Source: Quercus robur
Lineage: Eukaryota; Streptophyta; Magnoliopsida; Fagales; Fagaceae
DNA: 64,000 nucleotides
Assembly: GCF_932294415.1 (NCBI RefSeq)
Contig: NC_065541.1
Span: forward strand, 55,406,290-55,470,289
Reading direction: 5' to 3'
Shown here one piece after another: positions 24,750-34,813 of the stretch; the stretch's first letter is position 1, and each line of letters starts with the position of its first letter. The position numbers and the translations under genes are program-made. Below the pieces are notes generated by a model. The model did no database searches and had not been told where the DNA came from. It saw only the letters and a program-made list of their open reading frames with translations.

Positions 24750-25019
24750 TTTACGTTAAAATGACAAAAAATTAAAAGTATTAAAAGTTCACTTATTTTC
24801 AAAAGGCTAAAAGTTAAATTATTTGCAAAAAACTTGAGACAAAAAGCGAAAATCAAGAAACAAATAAGCAAAAGCCAAACACAAAATAAAACTAGTTCAC
24901 CACTTCTACCAACTACAAGCAAAGAGTTCACTGTTCTCTAGACTAGCCCTTTAAAAAAAAAAAAAAGAATTTGTGAAGTTTCCCATTAATGAATAGATCA
25001 ATTTGTGGATTTTTGTATT

Positions 25020-25168
25020 CCATATATTGTGATGAGTGTTAAGCGTTTGTGGTGAAATAATTTTTTCATCACAGCCTTAGATTTTTTTTTTTTTTTTTTT
25101 TTTGTGATTGGAAAATATATTAATTTTAAATTATAATTTATACATATTATTATAATCAGAGGCTAGTG
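25020..25168. mobile_element. Truncated CTCAGAGGCTAGT-type MITE
   Basis: It shares GTGGTGAAATAATTTTTTCATCACA, here with small changes, and an end CAGAGGCTAGT with the elements at 2526 and 2998, but has only about half of one. It marks the left edge of the PPR block. Confidence 0.6.
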
Positions 25169-25199
25169 ATAATAATCAATATGGCATATGTATTTTTAC

Positions 25200-25424
25200 A
25201 AAGAAATGTGTGTTTGTTTTAATTTTAATATTTTTTTATAAATAGATAAAGCAATTTGAAAACCATTAGAAGAGTGGTCCTATTTTACAGGCAATGTTTT
25301 AGTGGGAGTTAAAAGAAATGTGTGTTTGTTTTAATTTTAATTTTCTTTATAAATGGATAAAGTAATTTGAAAACCATTAGGAAAGTGGTCCTATTTTACA
25401 GGCAATGTTTTAATGGGAGATAAA
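25200..25424. repeat. ~115-bp tandem duplication
   Basis: Two adjacent copies of a segment with AAATGTGTGTTTGTTTTAAT and CAGGCAATGTTTTA differ at only a few positions. Confidence 0.75.
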
Positions 25425-25515
25425 GAAACATTTTTACCAAGTTTGCCCCTACTTAAACGTAGGCTGTAGGAGTATTTTGAAGAAAAAAAATCCAGTTCAA
25501 ACGGGGGAAGCCCCT
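25425..25515. mobile_element. End fragment related to the palindromic element
   Basis: TTTGCCCCTACTTAAACGTAGG and TCAAACGGGGGAAGCCCCTT, read with a few changes, resemble the terminus of the element at 4700-4796. No partner end was seen. Confidence 0.4.
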
Positions 25516-25544
25516 TGAATCCCTGACTATGATTTTCATGAATT

Positions 25545-25792
25545 CTACGGTGCAGTTTGGATCCGGCTTTTTGCGCGTCTACGTTTTAAAATCACGTTTC
25601 GTTGTTTTTTTTTTTTTCAAGCCACAGTATTTGACTTTTCACGGGTCCCACAAACTTTACTTACTAACAATTTTTTTTATTAAAAATAGGTCTCACGGGA
25701 TTATTTACACATTTAAAAATTATTTTATTACAGTATTTTCAGTTTTTATTTTTCAGTTTCAATAAAATAAATTTTATCCAAACGGATCCTTG
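25545..25792. mobile_element. hAT-type MITE (248 bp)
   Basis: The ends CTACGGTGCAGTTTGGATCC and (reverse complement) CAAGGATCCGTTTGGATAAA are imperfect inverted repeats. They are flanked by an exact 8-bp duplication CATGAATT (25537-25544 and 25793-25800). Confidence 0.75.
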
Positions 25793-26350
25793 CATGAATT
25801 TAGAACTGATGACCCCATAATCTCATCAGGTTCAAATAATAATTAATTACTCTTATGCAACAGTGGATCATTAAATTTTTTTTTTTATTATTTTTTTGAG
25901 AAACTAGTGGATCATTAATTGATAGTCGTAGATGCATAAAAACCATTACATTTTTATAGTCCAAGCAACCAAAAACCACTCTTTTTCTGTAATTGGTACA
26001 GGCTTATTAAAAAGGTCCACAAAATTCCAAAACTACCCCACCAAAACCCAATCAATGTTCCCGACAACCGTTTCCTTTAAATTAATGGGGAGGAGGACTA
26101 AATAGTAAAATCGTTGTTCTAAACAGGAAAATAGAAGAAGAATGACTTGGTGAAGTGTGTACATTTTCAGCCGCCCCCTTCCCCAATTTTTTTATGCTCT
26201 CTCCCCATCAGATAACTGATCAGTAGCTTAGTTCAACTAAACTACCCTCAAAACCGACCGATTCTCTCTCTCTCTCTCTCTCTCAATTCTCAAACTCTAT
26301 CGTTTCGTTCTGATTTCCGCTGCCGAATTGTTTGCTGGATCTTCAGGAAA

Positions 26351-28287
26351 ATGGGTACGCTGCTTCGTACTTCCCTCACTTCTTTTCGTTCTTATTGTTA
26401 TTATACTCTTACTACTGCTAGTATTGTTAGTGCTAAAAAAATCACGAATCATAATCACAATCAGAATCAAAATCAATTCTTGAAATCTGTTAGAGATCAG
26501 TGCATATCTAGAAGCTTTAGGAATGTTGATCATGCCTTACACCTGTTTGATACAATGCTTCACATGCGCCCTTTGCCATCCATTGACGATTTTAATCACG
26601 TGTTGGGTGTCATTGCAAGATTGAAGCATTACCCAGTTGTCATTTCTCTAATTAAACGAATCGAATCATTTGGTATCTCTCCTGATGTTTATACTCTTAA
26701 TATTTTGGTTAACTGCTTCTGCCATTTGAACCGAGTAGATTTTGGGTTTTCTGTCTTGGCAACAATTTTGAAACTTGGTTATCACCCAAACTCTATTATT
26801 CTAAACACCCTTGTCAAGGGGCTCTGTCTTCAAGGTAACATTGCTGGAGCTGTGAGATTGGTAGAAGAAATGGAGAAGAAGGGGTATAAGCCTAATGCAA
26901 TTACTTGTGGAACAATACTGAATGCTCTGTGTAAGATTGGACAGACTAGTATGGCTATTAGATTGCTTAGGAAGATGGAAGAAGGGAATTTTGAGCTTCA
27001 TCTGTCAGCGTATAACACAATCATTGATAGTTTATGTAAGGATAGATTGGTAACTGAGGCTTTGTTTAGTTTCTATTTCTTTTAGCTCTTGATCTTCTTG
27101 TATTTGTTTCATTGTTCAAAGTGTTCACCATCGTGAACATGATGTTCAATTCTTTTAATAAAAGTCTTATTACCTATCAAAAAAAATTAACTGAGGCTTT
27201 GAACCTTTTATCTGAAATGATGAGTAAAGGCATTCAACCGGATCTTGTCACTTACAATTCCTTAATTCAAGGCCTATGCAATTTCAGCCTGTGGAGAGAG
27301 GCTATTACTTTGTTGAATGAGATGACACAGAGGAAGATCGTGCCATGTGTAAGGACCTTCAGTATATTGGTGGACACATATTGCAAAGAGGGGATGTTGA
27401 TAGAGGCGAAAAAAGTTTTTGATATGATGATTCAAAGAGGTATTGAGCCTAACGTAGTCTCTTATAATACTTTGATTGATGGATATTGTTTGCAAAATAA
27501 ATTGAAGGATGCCATCGAAGCATTGAACATGATGGTTGAGAGGGGTTGTTCACCTAATGTTATTAGCTATAACACATTGATTAATGGATTTTGTAAAAAG
27601 AAAAGAATTGATGGGGCAATGAATTTCTTTCATGAAATGTCCAATAAGGGAGTAACTCCTGATGTTGTGACTTACAACACTCTTATAGGTGGGTTTTGTC
27701 GAGTGGAGAGACATAAGGCTACTCTAGAGCTATTTCATAAGATGCAGGCTTGTGGTCAACCTCCATATCCCCAAACCTATGCTGTCTTGTTGGACAGCCT
27801 ATGCAAGAATGGACAAGTTGTTGAGGCAATAAAAGTGTTTCATGAGATGGAAGACAAAACATTGGGCAACAATATTGTGATTTACAACATTTTAATTGAC
27901 GGTTTGTGTAATGTTGGGAATCTTACAATTGCAAGAGAACTCTTTTATAGTCTACCTGCAAAAGGATTGCAACCCAATATTCGAACTTTCAATGTAATGA
28001 TCAAAGGGTTTTGCAAAGAGGGGCTAATTGATGAAGCGAGTGAGTTGCTAGAGAAAATGGATGGGAACCATTTCTCTCCTAATGATCGAACATATAACAC
28101 AATCATCCAAGGGTTGTTGCAACAGAGTGAGACAGTAAAGGCTATGGAACTTATTAAGATAATGATTGGCAAAGGTTTTTCAGCAAATGCAACCATTGCA
28201 TCCATGTTGGTTGACTTGCTATCTACAAATCCAGCAGATAAATCACTTCAAGAATTACTTATTAAGACTTTGCCAGTCAATCTATAA
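26351..28287 (+). pseudogene. RFL-type P-class PPR protein, broken by a retroposon
   Basis: PPR proteins bind organellar RNA; this P-class type resembles Restorer-of-fertility-like (RFL) mitochondrial proteins. The start at 26351 gives MGTLLRTSLTSFRSYCYYTL, a basic Ser/Thr-rich leader fitting a mitochondrial presequence. About 14 PPR motifs of 35 residues follow, for example NTLVKGLCLQGNIAGAVRLV and NTLIDGYCLQNKLKDAIEAL, then the end TLPVNL. Within motif 5 a 123-bp retroposon plus 14-bp target duplication adds 137 nt, giving stop TAG at 27083-27085. The motif frame resumes at 27189. Without the insert the frame would read straight on (DRLVTEALNLLSEM). A truncated protein with four motifs is possible. 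The gene lies on the opposite strand within EPSPS-B intron 6. Confidence 0.9.
27065..27187 (+). mobile_element. 5'-truncated LINE/retroposon tail in the PPR gene
   Basis: A 123-bp insert ends TTACCTATCAAAAAAAAT and is flanked by exact 14-bp repeats TAACTGAGGCTTTG (27051-27064 and 27188-27201). The sequence before the A tail (GTTCACCATCGTGAACATG..TTTTAATAAAAGTC) resembles the 3' tail at 61386-61577, so this is probably the 3' end of an L1-type LINE. Confidence 0.85.
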
Positions 28288-28584
28288 GGCATATGTATAT
28301 TTGTTGGAAGTGGTAATTTACTTTTTATGAAGTGATGTTTCTTTTCATATCATTGATGTTTTTTCCCTTTCAAACTTTATTGTCTTTTTTATTATTTATT
28401 TATTTATTATTTTTAATAATCTGTAATTAAATAGGTTTTATTTGAAGTGAAGATTTGGTTGACCCTCACAAGGAGTTATTGGATGGGAGGAGAACTTTAC
28501 TCTCTATGGAGTTGTGATAGATACAGAATAGGTCTTGGGAACCATATCACACATGAACAATGTGACATTCTCTCCTAAAATTAG

Positions 28585-28744
28585 AAGTGCTATGTCAACA
28601 ACATTTTCACAACAAATCATAAGTGGTAACTTATTATTGGTTTTAATTTGAATTTACCACTTAAATTACTTATTTGCTCACTAGTAACAACTTATAATAG
28701 TTTGCCACTTAAGATTTGTTGTGAAAGTGTTGTGGACAGAGCTT
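28585..28744. mobile_element. Short inverted-repeat MITE downstream of PPR gene
   Basis: AAGTGCTATGTCAACAACAT and (reverse complement) AAGCTCTGTCCACAACAC..TTTCACAACAAATC pair across ~160 bp. A related element is at 42470-42632. Confidence 0.6.
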
Positions 28745-28845
28745 TTCTCCTTCTAAAATAGCCATAAAAGTTGTAGCATGAAAGGAGTAAACTTTAATTT
28801 GATTCTATTCCAATCATTTATATATTCTATTGTTTTATAAACTTC

Positions 28846-28931
28846 AATTTGAATTGTCCAACATGGGAGAGGCTCCCTATTTTGTCACTTACTGCAGTCT
28901 TATAGGTGGGTTTTGTCGAGTGAAGAGACCC
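28846..28931 (+). pseudogene. Orphan PPR motif fragment
   Basis: It contains TGTCACTTACTGCAGTCTTA and TAGGTGGGTTTTGTCGAGTG, closely matching 27637-27713 of the PPR gene (VTYNTLIGGFCRV motif). It stops abruptly where EPSPS-B intron 6 sequence resumes at about 28932, so it marks the right edge of the inserted block. Confidence 0.8.
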
Positions 28932-29426
28932 CATTATACACAACCATTTTCTACAGTAGAAGGGCCTAAATTATACACCAATTTTCCAAAATGGAAAAGA
29001 AATGGAACCCCAAATGCTGAACACAAGTTCATTGTTAATGTTCCCTATGAAGTCATGAAGTACAGGGAGACTGGCAAATCCAAGGTTCAATGCATTTACC
29101 TTCACCACCACTTAACAAAGGCTAAAATACTCTTAATTTTTTCCCCACCATGAAAAGGCCAACATACCGTCCCATATAGCAGTCGGTCCATCAGCAAAAA
29201 AAGCAACTGCAGAAAGAGTCATCGCAACATCTGGCATTTTGTTCATGTTGACATCAATAGCTCACTAGTGTTTTCTTTTGGAAGAATCTTGAGGTGGTCC
29301 AGTGATTGTGACACTAGTCTCTAACCAGGTAACCCTAGCACCCATCTTCTCAAGAACTTCCGCAAATTTTACGTCTCCCTTGATAAACGAAAAATATGGT
29401 AAAACATTAGTTAATTTGGTCTATGC

Positions 29427-29465
<39 letters not shown>

Positions 29466-31294
29466 TCAAAGTAATCAAGACTGGGGTAATAAACATAGCA
29501 AATATTATGAATCAGTAATAGCTTTAAGAGCAACATTGCACTTGTTCACACGTGATATTGCTAAATCGAGCTTTTGCCAATCGTTTAGGATTCCCCACTC
29601 CTGGGGCCATGTCTCAATCGCAGAGAGGGTGATCATCTGAAAAGATCAGCTAAAGATCATTAGCATGGTTTACCAGATCAACTACCTAATACTACACATG
29701 CTCATCAAACATCAGATCTTAGCTTTCTCCAGAATAGGCCCAAACTGTTCAACAGTTTGCACACACCCAAATATTGGCACTTGTGATTTACCTGCAAACT
29801 GCTTGTCCCACAACCTTCAATAGTAACTGTCCCACAAGTGACTGCTGCACAAGCTAAGAAGTAACTAGCACTTGAAGCATCACCTTCAACATAAGCATTT
29901 CTAGGAGACCTAAAATATTTACTACTCTCAATAGTATAACTTGATTTCACAAATTACTGGAACTATATATTATAGAACCTACTTGTACTTTTGACCTCCA
30001 CGAATCAAGAACCGATCCAAGCTATCTTTGTGTTCTATGGAGATCCTAAACCGTTCCACCAGCTTCAATGTCATCTCAACATAAGGAGTGGAAATCAACC
30101 TGTCGATGATTTCAATTTCAACATCTCCAAGAGCCAAAGGAGCAGCCATGATCAAAGCAGTCAAGAATACACTACTAGTTGATCCAGAGAGCTTTACCTG
30201 CAAACAAAGACACAAAGCATAAAGGATCATGTTGGCTTAATCTTTGCACACAACACCAACACAAAGTGTTCTGTTAGACACTGGTAAAATACTTAACGAA
30301 AGTGAATGGAAGGACGAAATGACTGACATTTTCAATTTTTAGGAACAAAAATTGAACATGTACTATGTTTCAAGGACAAAAAGAATATTTTTGCCTAATA
30401 TCTTGTTTTGATAGGTAGATAGTGGGGAGGAGGGAGGTGGGGGTTTGAACCATAGATATGGGACACCACAAATGATGCCATTATTGCTGGCATGTTTTCC
30501 ACTACAATTGCGATTTGTAAATTATTACATTGATGTAATGTAACTGAAGCAAACAACAATATTTGACACTTGAGAATTGATATCCATACGCTCAAAATTT
30601 CCTAAAATACTTAATGACTCTTTTTAAAATTCTATACATAAGGATACACTGAAAAGAGCTTAAAGTCAAAAAAATAAATCATTAACTTCAAGGGAGGAAA
30701 GACTTCACTCAGAAAGTTCTCCAAGAACAAATATGCTCCACCTCACTTGCCAAGTTACAAACCCGGTTATATCCATACCTCCATACAAAAGATAAAATCA
30801 CTAGTTGAAATCTCAGTGTAGTTATGCAGACCTAATCTTTCTGAACTTGGAATGACATCACATTAAACTTAAAGTTGGCTCCTCAAGGTTATGGCTTCTA
30901 GGACAGAAAGACATCAATGCAGAAAAATGACATGACGTTGTCTTCTCAGATATCTCAGAAAGAGAGGAAAAAAAAGGGAATGGAAAACTTAATGTCTCAC
31001 GAAACCGCATTATATGGAAGACTTGCGCAAAAAGATAATGCACAACCTCACCTTATCCCTTGGAAGACCCCCATTCCCGAATACACATACAGGGAGACAT
31101 TTTGTGCCAAGAAAATAGTCAACATCAGCACCAAGCTGCTTAAGACCATCAACTAAATGTCCAATTGGTCTCTCTCTCATTCGGGGCATTCCATCAAGTA
31201 TGTAGCTGAAATATATTGAATGGTGTAAAAAAGTTTGTGTACAAATTTGTAAATGAGACATATCACATAAGACCATTTCTTGTCTAAATATCTT

Positions 31295-31635
31295 TTTTTA
31301 TTTTTATTGGCAAGTTACACATGCACTTGGTGGTCATGAACCATCCCGTTATTTATTTATATATTTTAAGTGGAGAAGAAGGATTTGAACCTTGGATGTC
31401 TCCATTGGAAACATCAAGAAATACCATTTGACCTAAAGAAGAGTTCTTTAGACTCACCTCTAGCTAGTAAACCTATGTGCAAATGACCCCACCCACCAGA
31501 ATCAGTTCCTAGGCAATCCGTGGGCATTCACCCCTAATGAGCTAAGTAGTTTATACTTATTCTCATGAGCACACCCTCCATCCCATTATTATGAGGAAAG
31601 GATGTGCCAACTGAGCTATAGCTCATTGGCTCTTA
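31295..31635 (-). mobile_element. tRNA-derived SINE in EPSPS-B intron 2
   Basis: On the minus strand: AGCTATAGCTCAGTTGGCAC (A box), an A-rich tail (CCAATAAAAATAAAAAAA), and exact 12-bp duplications TCTAAATATCTT at 31283-31294 and 31636-31647. Inside it, near 31360-31445, lies a second SINE of the 11332/44484 family (TTTCCAATGGAGAC, then GGTTCAAATCC). A ~115-bp segment at 31440-31560 recurs at 32835-32960. Confidence 0.6.
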
Positions 31636-32375
31636 TCTAAATATCTTGGACCTGGACTTAATCCAAATTTCAAGGCTAAAGAGAAAAAAATAAAATAAAA
31701 TAAAGGTGTAGTATAAAGGGAACAGTCCTATCCTGTTATGAATATCACAGCATTCCTTCTAATGGGGCAGAAATTTCATAATTCTGGAACAATTCTGTTT
31801 AAAAATGCAAATTCAGACAGACCTAGAATTTCCACCTGCAGCTGTCAATGGCCACATTGCGGTTCCAAAATTTCCAAGGAAAAGTTGTACTTCATCCCTG
31901 GATTCTTTACCCACTGGAAGGAGACCGCCACAACCTTCCACAATTGCTCTTTTTATTGCCTTGTCTTCTAACACACTAATTCCTAGGGTTCTCAATGCAC
32001 CAATCATGTAATGAATATCATCTCTATTCAACAAGTTGTCCACAACAGTTGTTCCAGAATAATAGATGAGAACAATTAATGTATGCCAAAAGACTGGACT
32101 TGATTACGAGTAAAAATGAAACAATTTAGTCATTTATCATCAATTACTTAATCTAATGCTTTTCTTTTTCACCTAAACAGACACCAGAAGTAAATCAATT
32201 CCAAAAATGAAATACTCTCTTCCCATATTTCTCATGAACTAAGCTCAATCTAAATATTAAGAATTAAAATAACCAAGAAAAAACCAACTCTCTCATCTTT
32301 CCCTTGTACCTTTCCACATCCAAACAGAGAGTTATTTTATTTCAAGCACTGGAAAACGGATTTGGCTTATGTTTA

Positions 32376-32522
32376 GTACTTTTTAACTGGAATCTCATTT
32401 TTTTTTTTAATGAGGAACTACCACATCACCCACTAACTAAATAAAATGTGAAGACTAAAATCAACTACCACTTACTATTGTGTATTTAAAATAAAATGAG
32501 ACCTCCAGTTAAAAAAATACTA
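32376..32522. mobile_element. Small MITE in EPSPS-B intron 1
   Basis: AGTACTTTTTAACTGGAATC and (reverse complement) AGTATTTTTTTAACTGGAGG form ~28-bp inverted ends around ~90 bp. Confidence 0.65.
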
Positions 32523-32669
32523 GAGGTAAGCCACACCCTAGGAAAACAAACAACATGTACTATTCCCCCTCTCCCCAACATCATAACCAACCAAACAAAA
32601 TGTCTATATTACATTTTCTAAAATTCTTAATTTATTAGGCCCACAAGCTAACAAAATGAAATACACAAT

Positions 32670-33230
32670 TGACAACAACAACAACATAGCCTTAGTCCCA
32701 AAATTTTGGGGTCGGCTATGGATCCTCAATAGACTACTAAGGGTCCTCCACATATATTATTTTCCGTCATTCTGGTATATCTCTTTGTTACCACCTATTG
32801 GACACGTCATTTTTTTTTATAACATAAGGAACTTTTTTCAAGAAGAGTACTTTGGACTTGCCTTTAGCCCATAAAACCTACTAGCAATTGACTCCACTCG
32901 CCATAACTAGTTGCCGAGTAATCTAGGGACATTCACCTTCGAAGGGCTAAGTAATAAAACCTACAAAAATGTCATTTTTTACTACTTTCTACTAATGTTA
33001 TTTTAGGTCTTTCATTATTTTTTTATACTTGACTTGAATCAACTCACTTCTTCTAAATGGCTCCACAATGCACATGAACAAGATCAGCTATCACAAGTCA
33101 TTTTTCATCAATAGTGCATCCTATCTTTATGTGAATTTCTCTATTTCAAATTCTACCTTTCTTTCTATTTCCACTTATCCATCTTCACATTCTCATTTAA
33201 GCTACACTAAATTTATAAAATACAAATTTT
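32670..33230 (-). mobile_element. RTE-type LINE 3' fragment in EPSPS-B intron 1
   Basis: The minus strand ends GTCGGC / CCCAAAATTTTGGGACTAAG / GCTATGTTGTTGTTGTTGTC. The widespread plant RTE-like LINEs have this GGGGTCGGCTA...(TTG)n tail, and upstream is a badly decayed stretch matching their C-terminal coding region in layout. A short dispersed repeat interrupts it at 32835-32960. Confidence 0.5.
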
Positions 33231-33666
33231 AACTAACTGAAAACTAAAATACAAAATTTTAAAATGAAGAATATAAAACTCCTAAATTTTCCTACACTTT
33301 CTCAACAACCAAACATTGTATATACCTCAGAGAGAGCAGCCAGAAGCAGAATTCGATTCGACAGCGATTTAGACCCCGACAACATGATAGTACCGGAGAT
33401 ATCTTTGATGGGTTGCAACACAATCTTCGGTGGCATTGACAGCTTCTCAGCTGTGGCAACTGAAGCTGAAACCCAAAAGGTACCAACTTTACCACTACCC
33501 ACCATGCACACATGCTTGTGCTTCAAAGTCCAGGACTTTGATGACCCTAAAAGTTGTGACCCAAAAGAGAATTTGGGTTTTTTGGAGTTTGGGATTGTTG
33601 TCAAAGACTTGGGTGTTTTGAGCTCCGCAACAAATTTTGCTTACTTGTCCTTCCATTGACAAAATC

Positions 33667-34159
33667 CAAGGCATGTTTGGTAGACTGTAATAGGCTCTGT
33701 AATGTAATAGTTATTCCTATGGTTTAGTTATTCTTTAGTTTGGTTATCTTTTTATTACAAGGAATAATCATTCCATATGAATAGCTATTCTTCAAAATGA
33801 GGAATAAATATTCCTCTTTAAAAGGTTGTATTAGCTATTCCTTAGTAAGTGCAATAATTTTAAAACTTAATATATTTCTAAGTAAACAAACTTTCCATAT
33901 ACATATAATAATTATAAAAATAAAAAATCATAAAAAATAACATATATCTCTCTTAAATTTAAAAATAATTTTTTTTAAGGAAATATAATTGTATGAGTAA
34001 GAAATTTCCTAAAATAAATGTTAAGTTTCATTCTAATGTTATAACTTGCAACCAAACTAATGAATAGGTTTAGTTATTACATTACAACACATTTTATTCC
34101 TAGTAATAAAGATTACAATTCCTATCGTAATCCCCATTCAGTGTACCAAACATACTCTT
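33667..34159. mobile_element. MITE directly upstream of EPSPS-B start codon
   Basis: The ends AAGGCATGTTTGGTAGACTG and (reverse complement) AAGAGTATGTTTGGTACACTG bound ~490 bp with matching inner AATAGTTATTCC / GGAATAACTA motifs. Its edge lies 11 bp above the ATG at 33655, so it replaces or separates the proximal 5' UTR and promoter. No clear target duplication. Confidence 0.65.
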
Positions 34160-34813
34160 AGTAAATTTGGATACTAATTTTTAATGAGGAAAAAAAAGAA
34201 TTTTAAGAATTATAAATTTAAAGGCAATTTGGCGGAAAAAAGAAAGAAAAAAAAATTGAAATAATAGTTATTTTTTATTATAAAATAACACGAAAACAAT
34301 CTTTTAATAATCTCAATTACAACATGATGTAATAATAAAGCCAATGTAAGAAAAAATTGACATTTTAATAGTTATTTATTTCACTTCCAAAACATGTTGT
34401 AATTGACATTATTAGTGAAAATAATCTCAATCACATCAATAGTGTCAGTGGCTTAGCTCAAAACATTTCAAAACTCCTGATTTCATTTGGTGTGAAAGTG
34501 AAAATTTAATAGGAAATTAGAAATGTAATTATTTTATTTTTTAATAAAAATGGATAGGCAATATTTTCCTTAATAAATAAGGCTATGAAGAATGCTAGTA
34601 AAAAAAGAATCTGACCAAAACCTATTTCAACTCAAACCCCACGCCCAAGTACCTCTCTCTATGCGCAATAAGTACAAATCCTATGTTCATTTTTCCTGGT
34701 CAAACTCAAAACGCTGGTTCCCATTTCTCAGGGTTTTGAAGAAGAATTTGTCTTCCTCTCACTCCTCCCATCTGGGTTTTACTTTCTCTCTCTCCCTCTC
34801 TCTCTTTGAATCA
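34160..34813. other. Intergenic / 5' flank of paralogue 1
   Basis: AT-rich with no element recognised up to about 34600, then a CT-rich leader just before the start of the gene at 34814. Confidence 0.5.

Larger units (their letters stand above)
19276..24897. mobile_element. Insertion in EPSPS-B intron 6 hosting Helitrons
   Basis: Copy A reads straight from ATGTGTTTG (12974) into TTCACAACTTCTACC. Copy B has extra DNA at that point. The outer parts (19276-19335 and 24750-24897) look like a small inverted-repeat element, since GTGTTTGG..CTTATTTG appears at both ends in opposite orientation. The Helitrons landed inside it. Confidence 0.55.
18839..33655 (-). pseudogene. EPSPS: EPSP synthase copy B, expanded pseudogene
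   Basis: This is the upstream half of an EPSPS tandem duplication. Exons: 33655-33326, 32055-31823, 31205-31052, 30197-29983, 29909-29792, 29378-29168, 19162-19103, 18995-18839. It retains the native start ([16 protein letters not shown], like known plant EPSPS precursors). The defects are: a frameshift in exon 1 (about 11 nt missing relative to copy A); the intron 1 acceptor AG changed to CT; a 12-nt deletion and Arg-to-Trp change in the LGNAGT..RPL motif; Pro-to-Ser in PGSKS; adjacent TAG and TGA stops replacing Leu-Arg in KHLRAID (29262-29267); a 2-nt deletion in exon 7; and loss of the last 20 codons at the junction. Intron 6 is now about 10 kb and contains Helitrons and a PPR locus. Like copy A it has SSV for SSQ. 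It cannot make active enzyme. Confidence 0.92.

Noticed and set aside
27112-27188. ATG at 27112 as the start of a second PPR gene
   Set aside because: The codons before 27189 come from the retroposon; the PPR frame continues that of 26351 and is not a separate gene.
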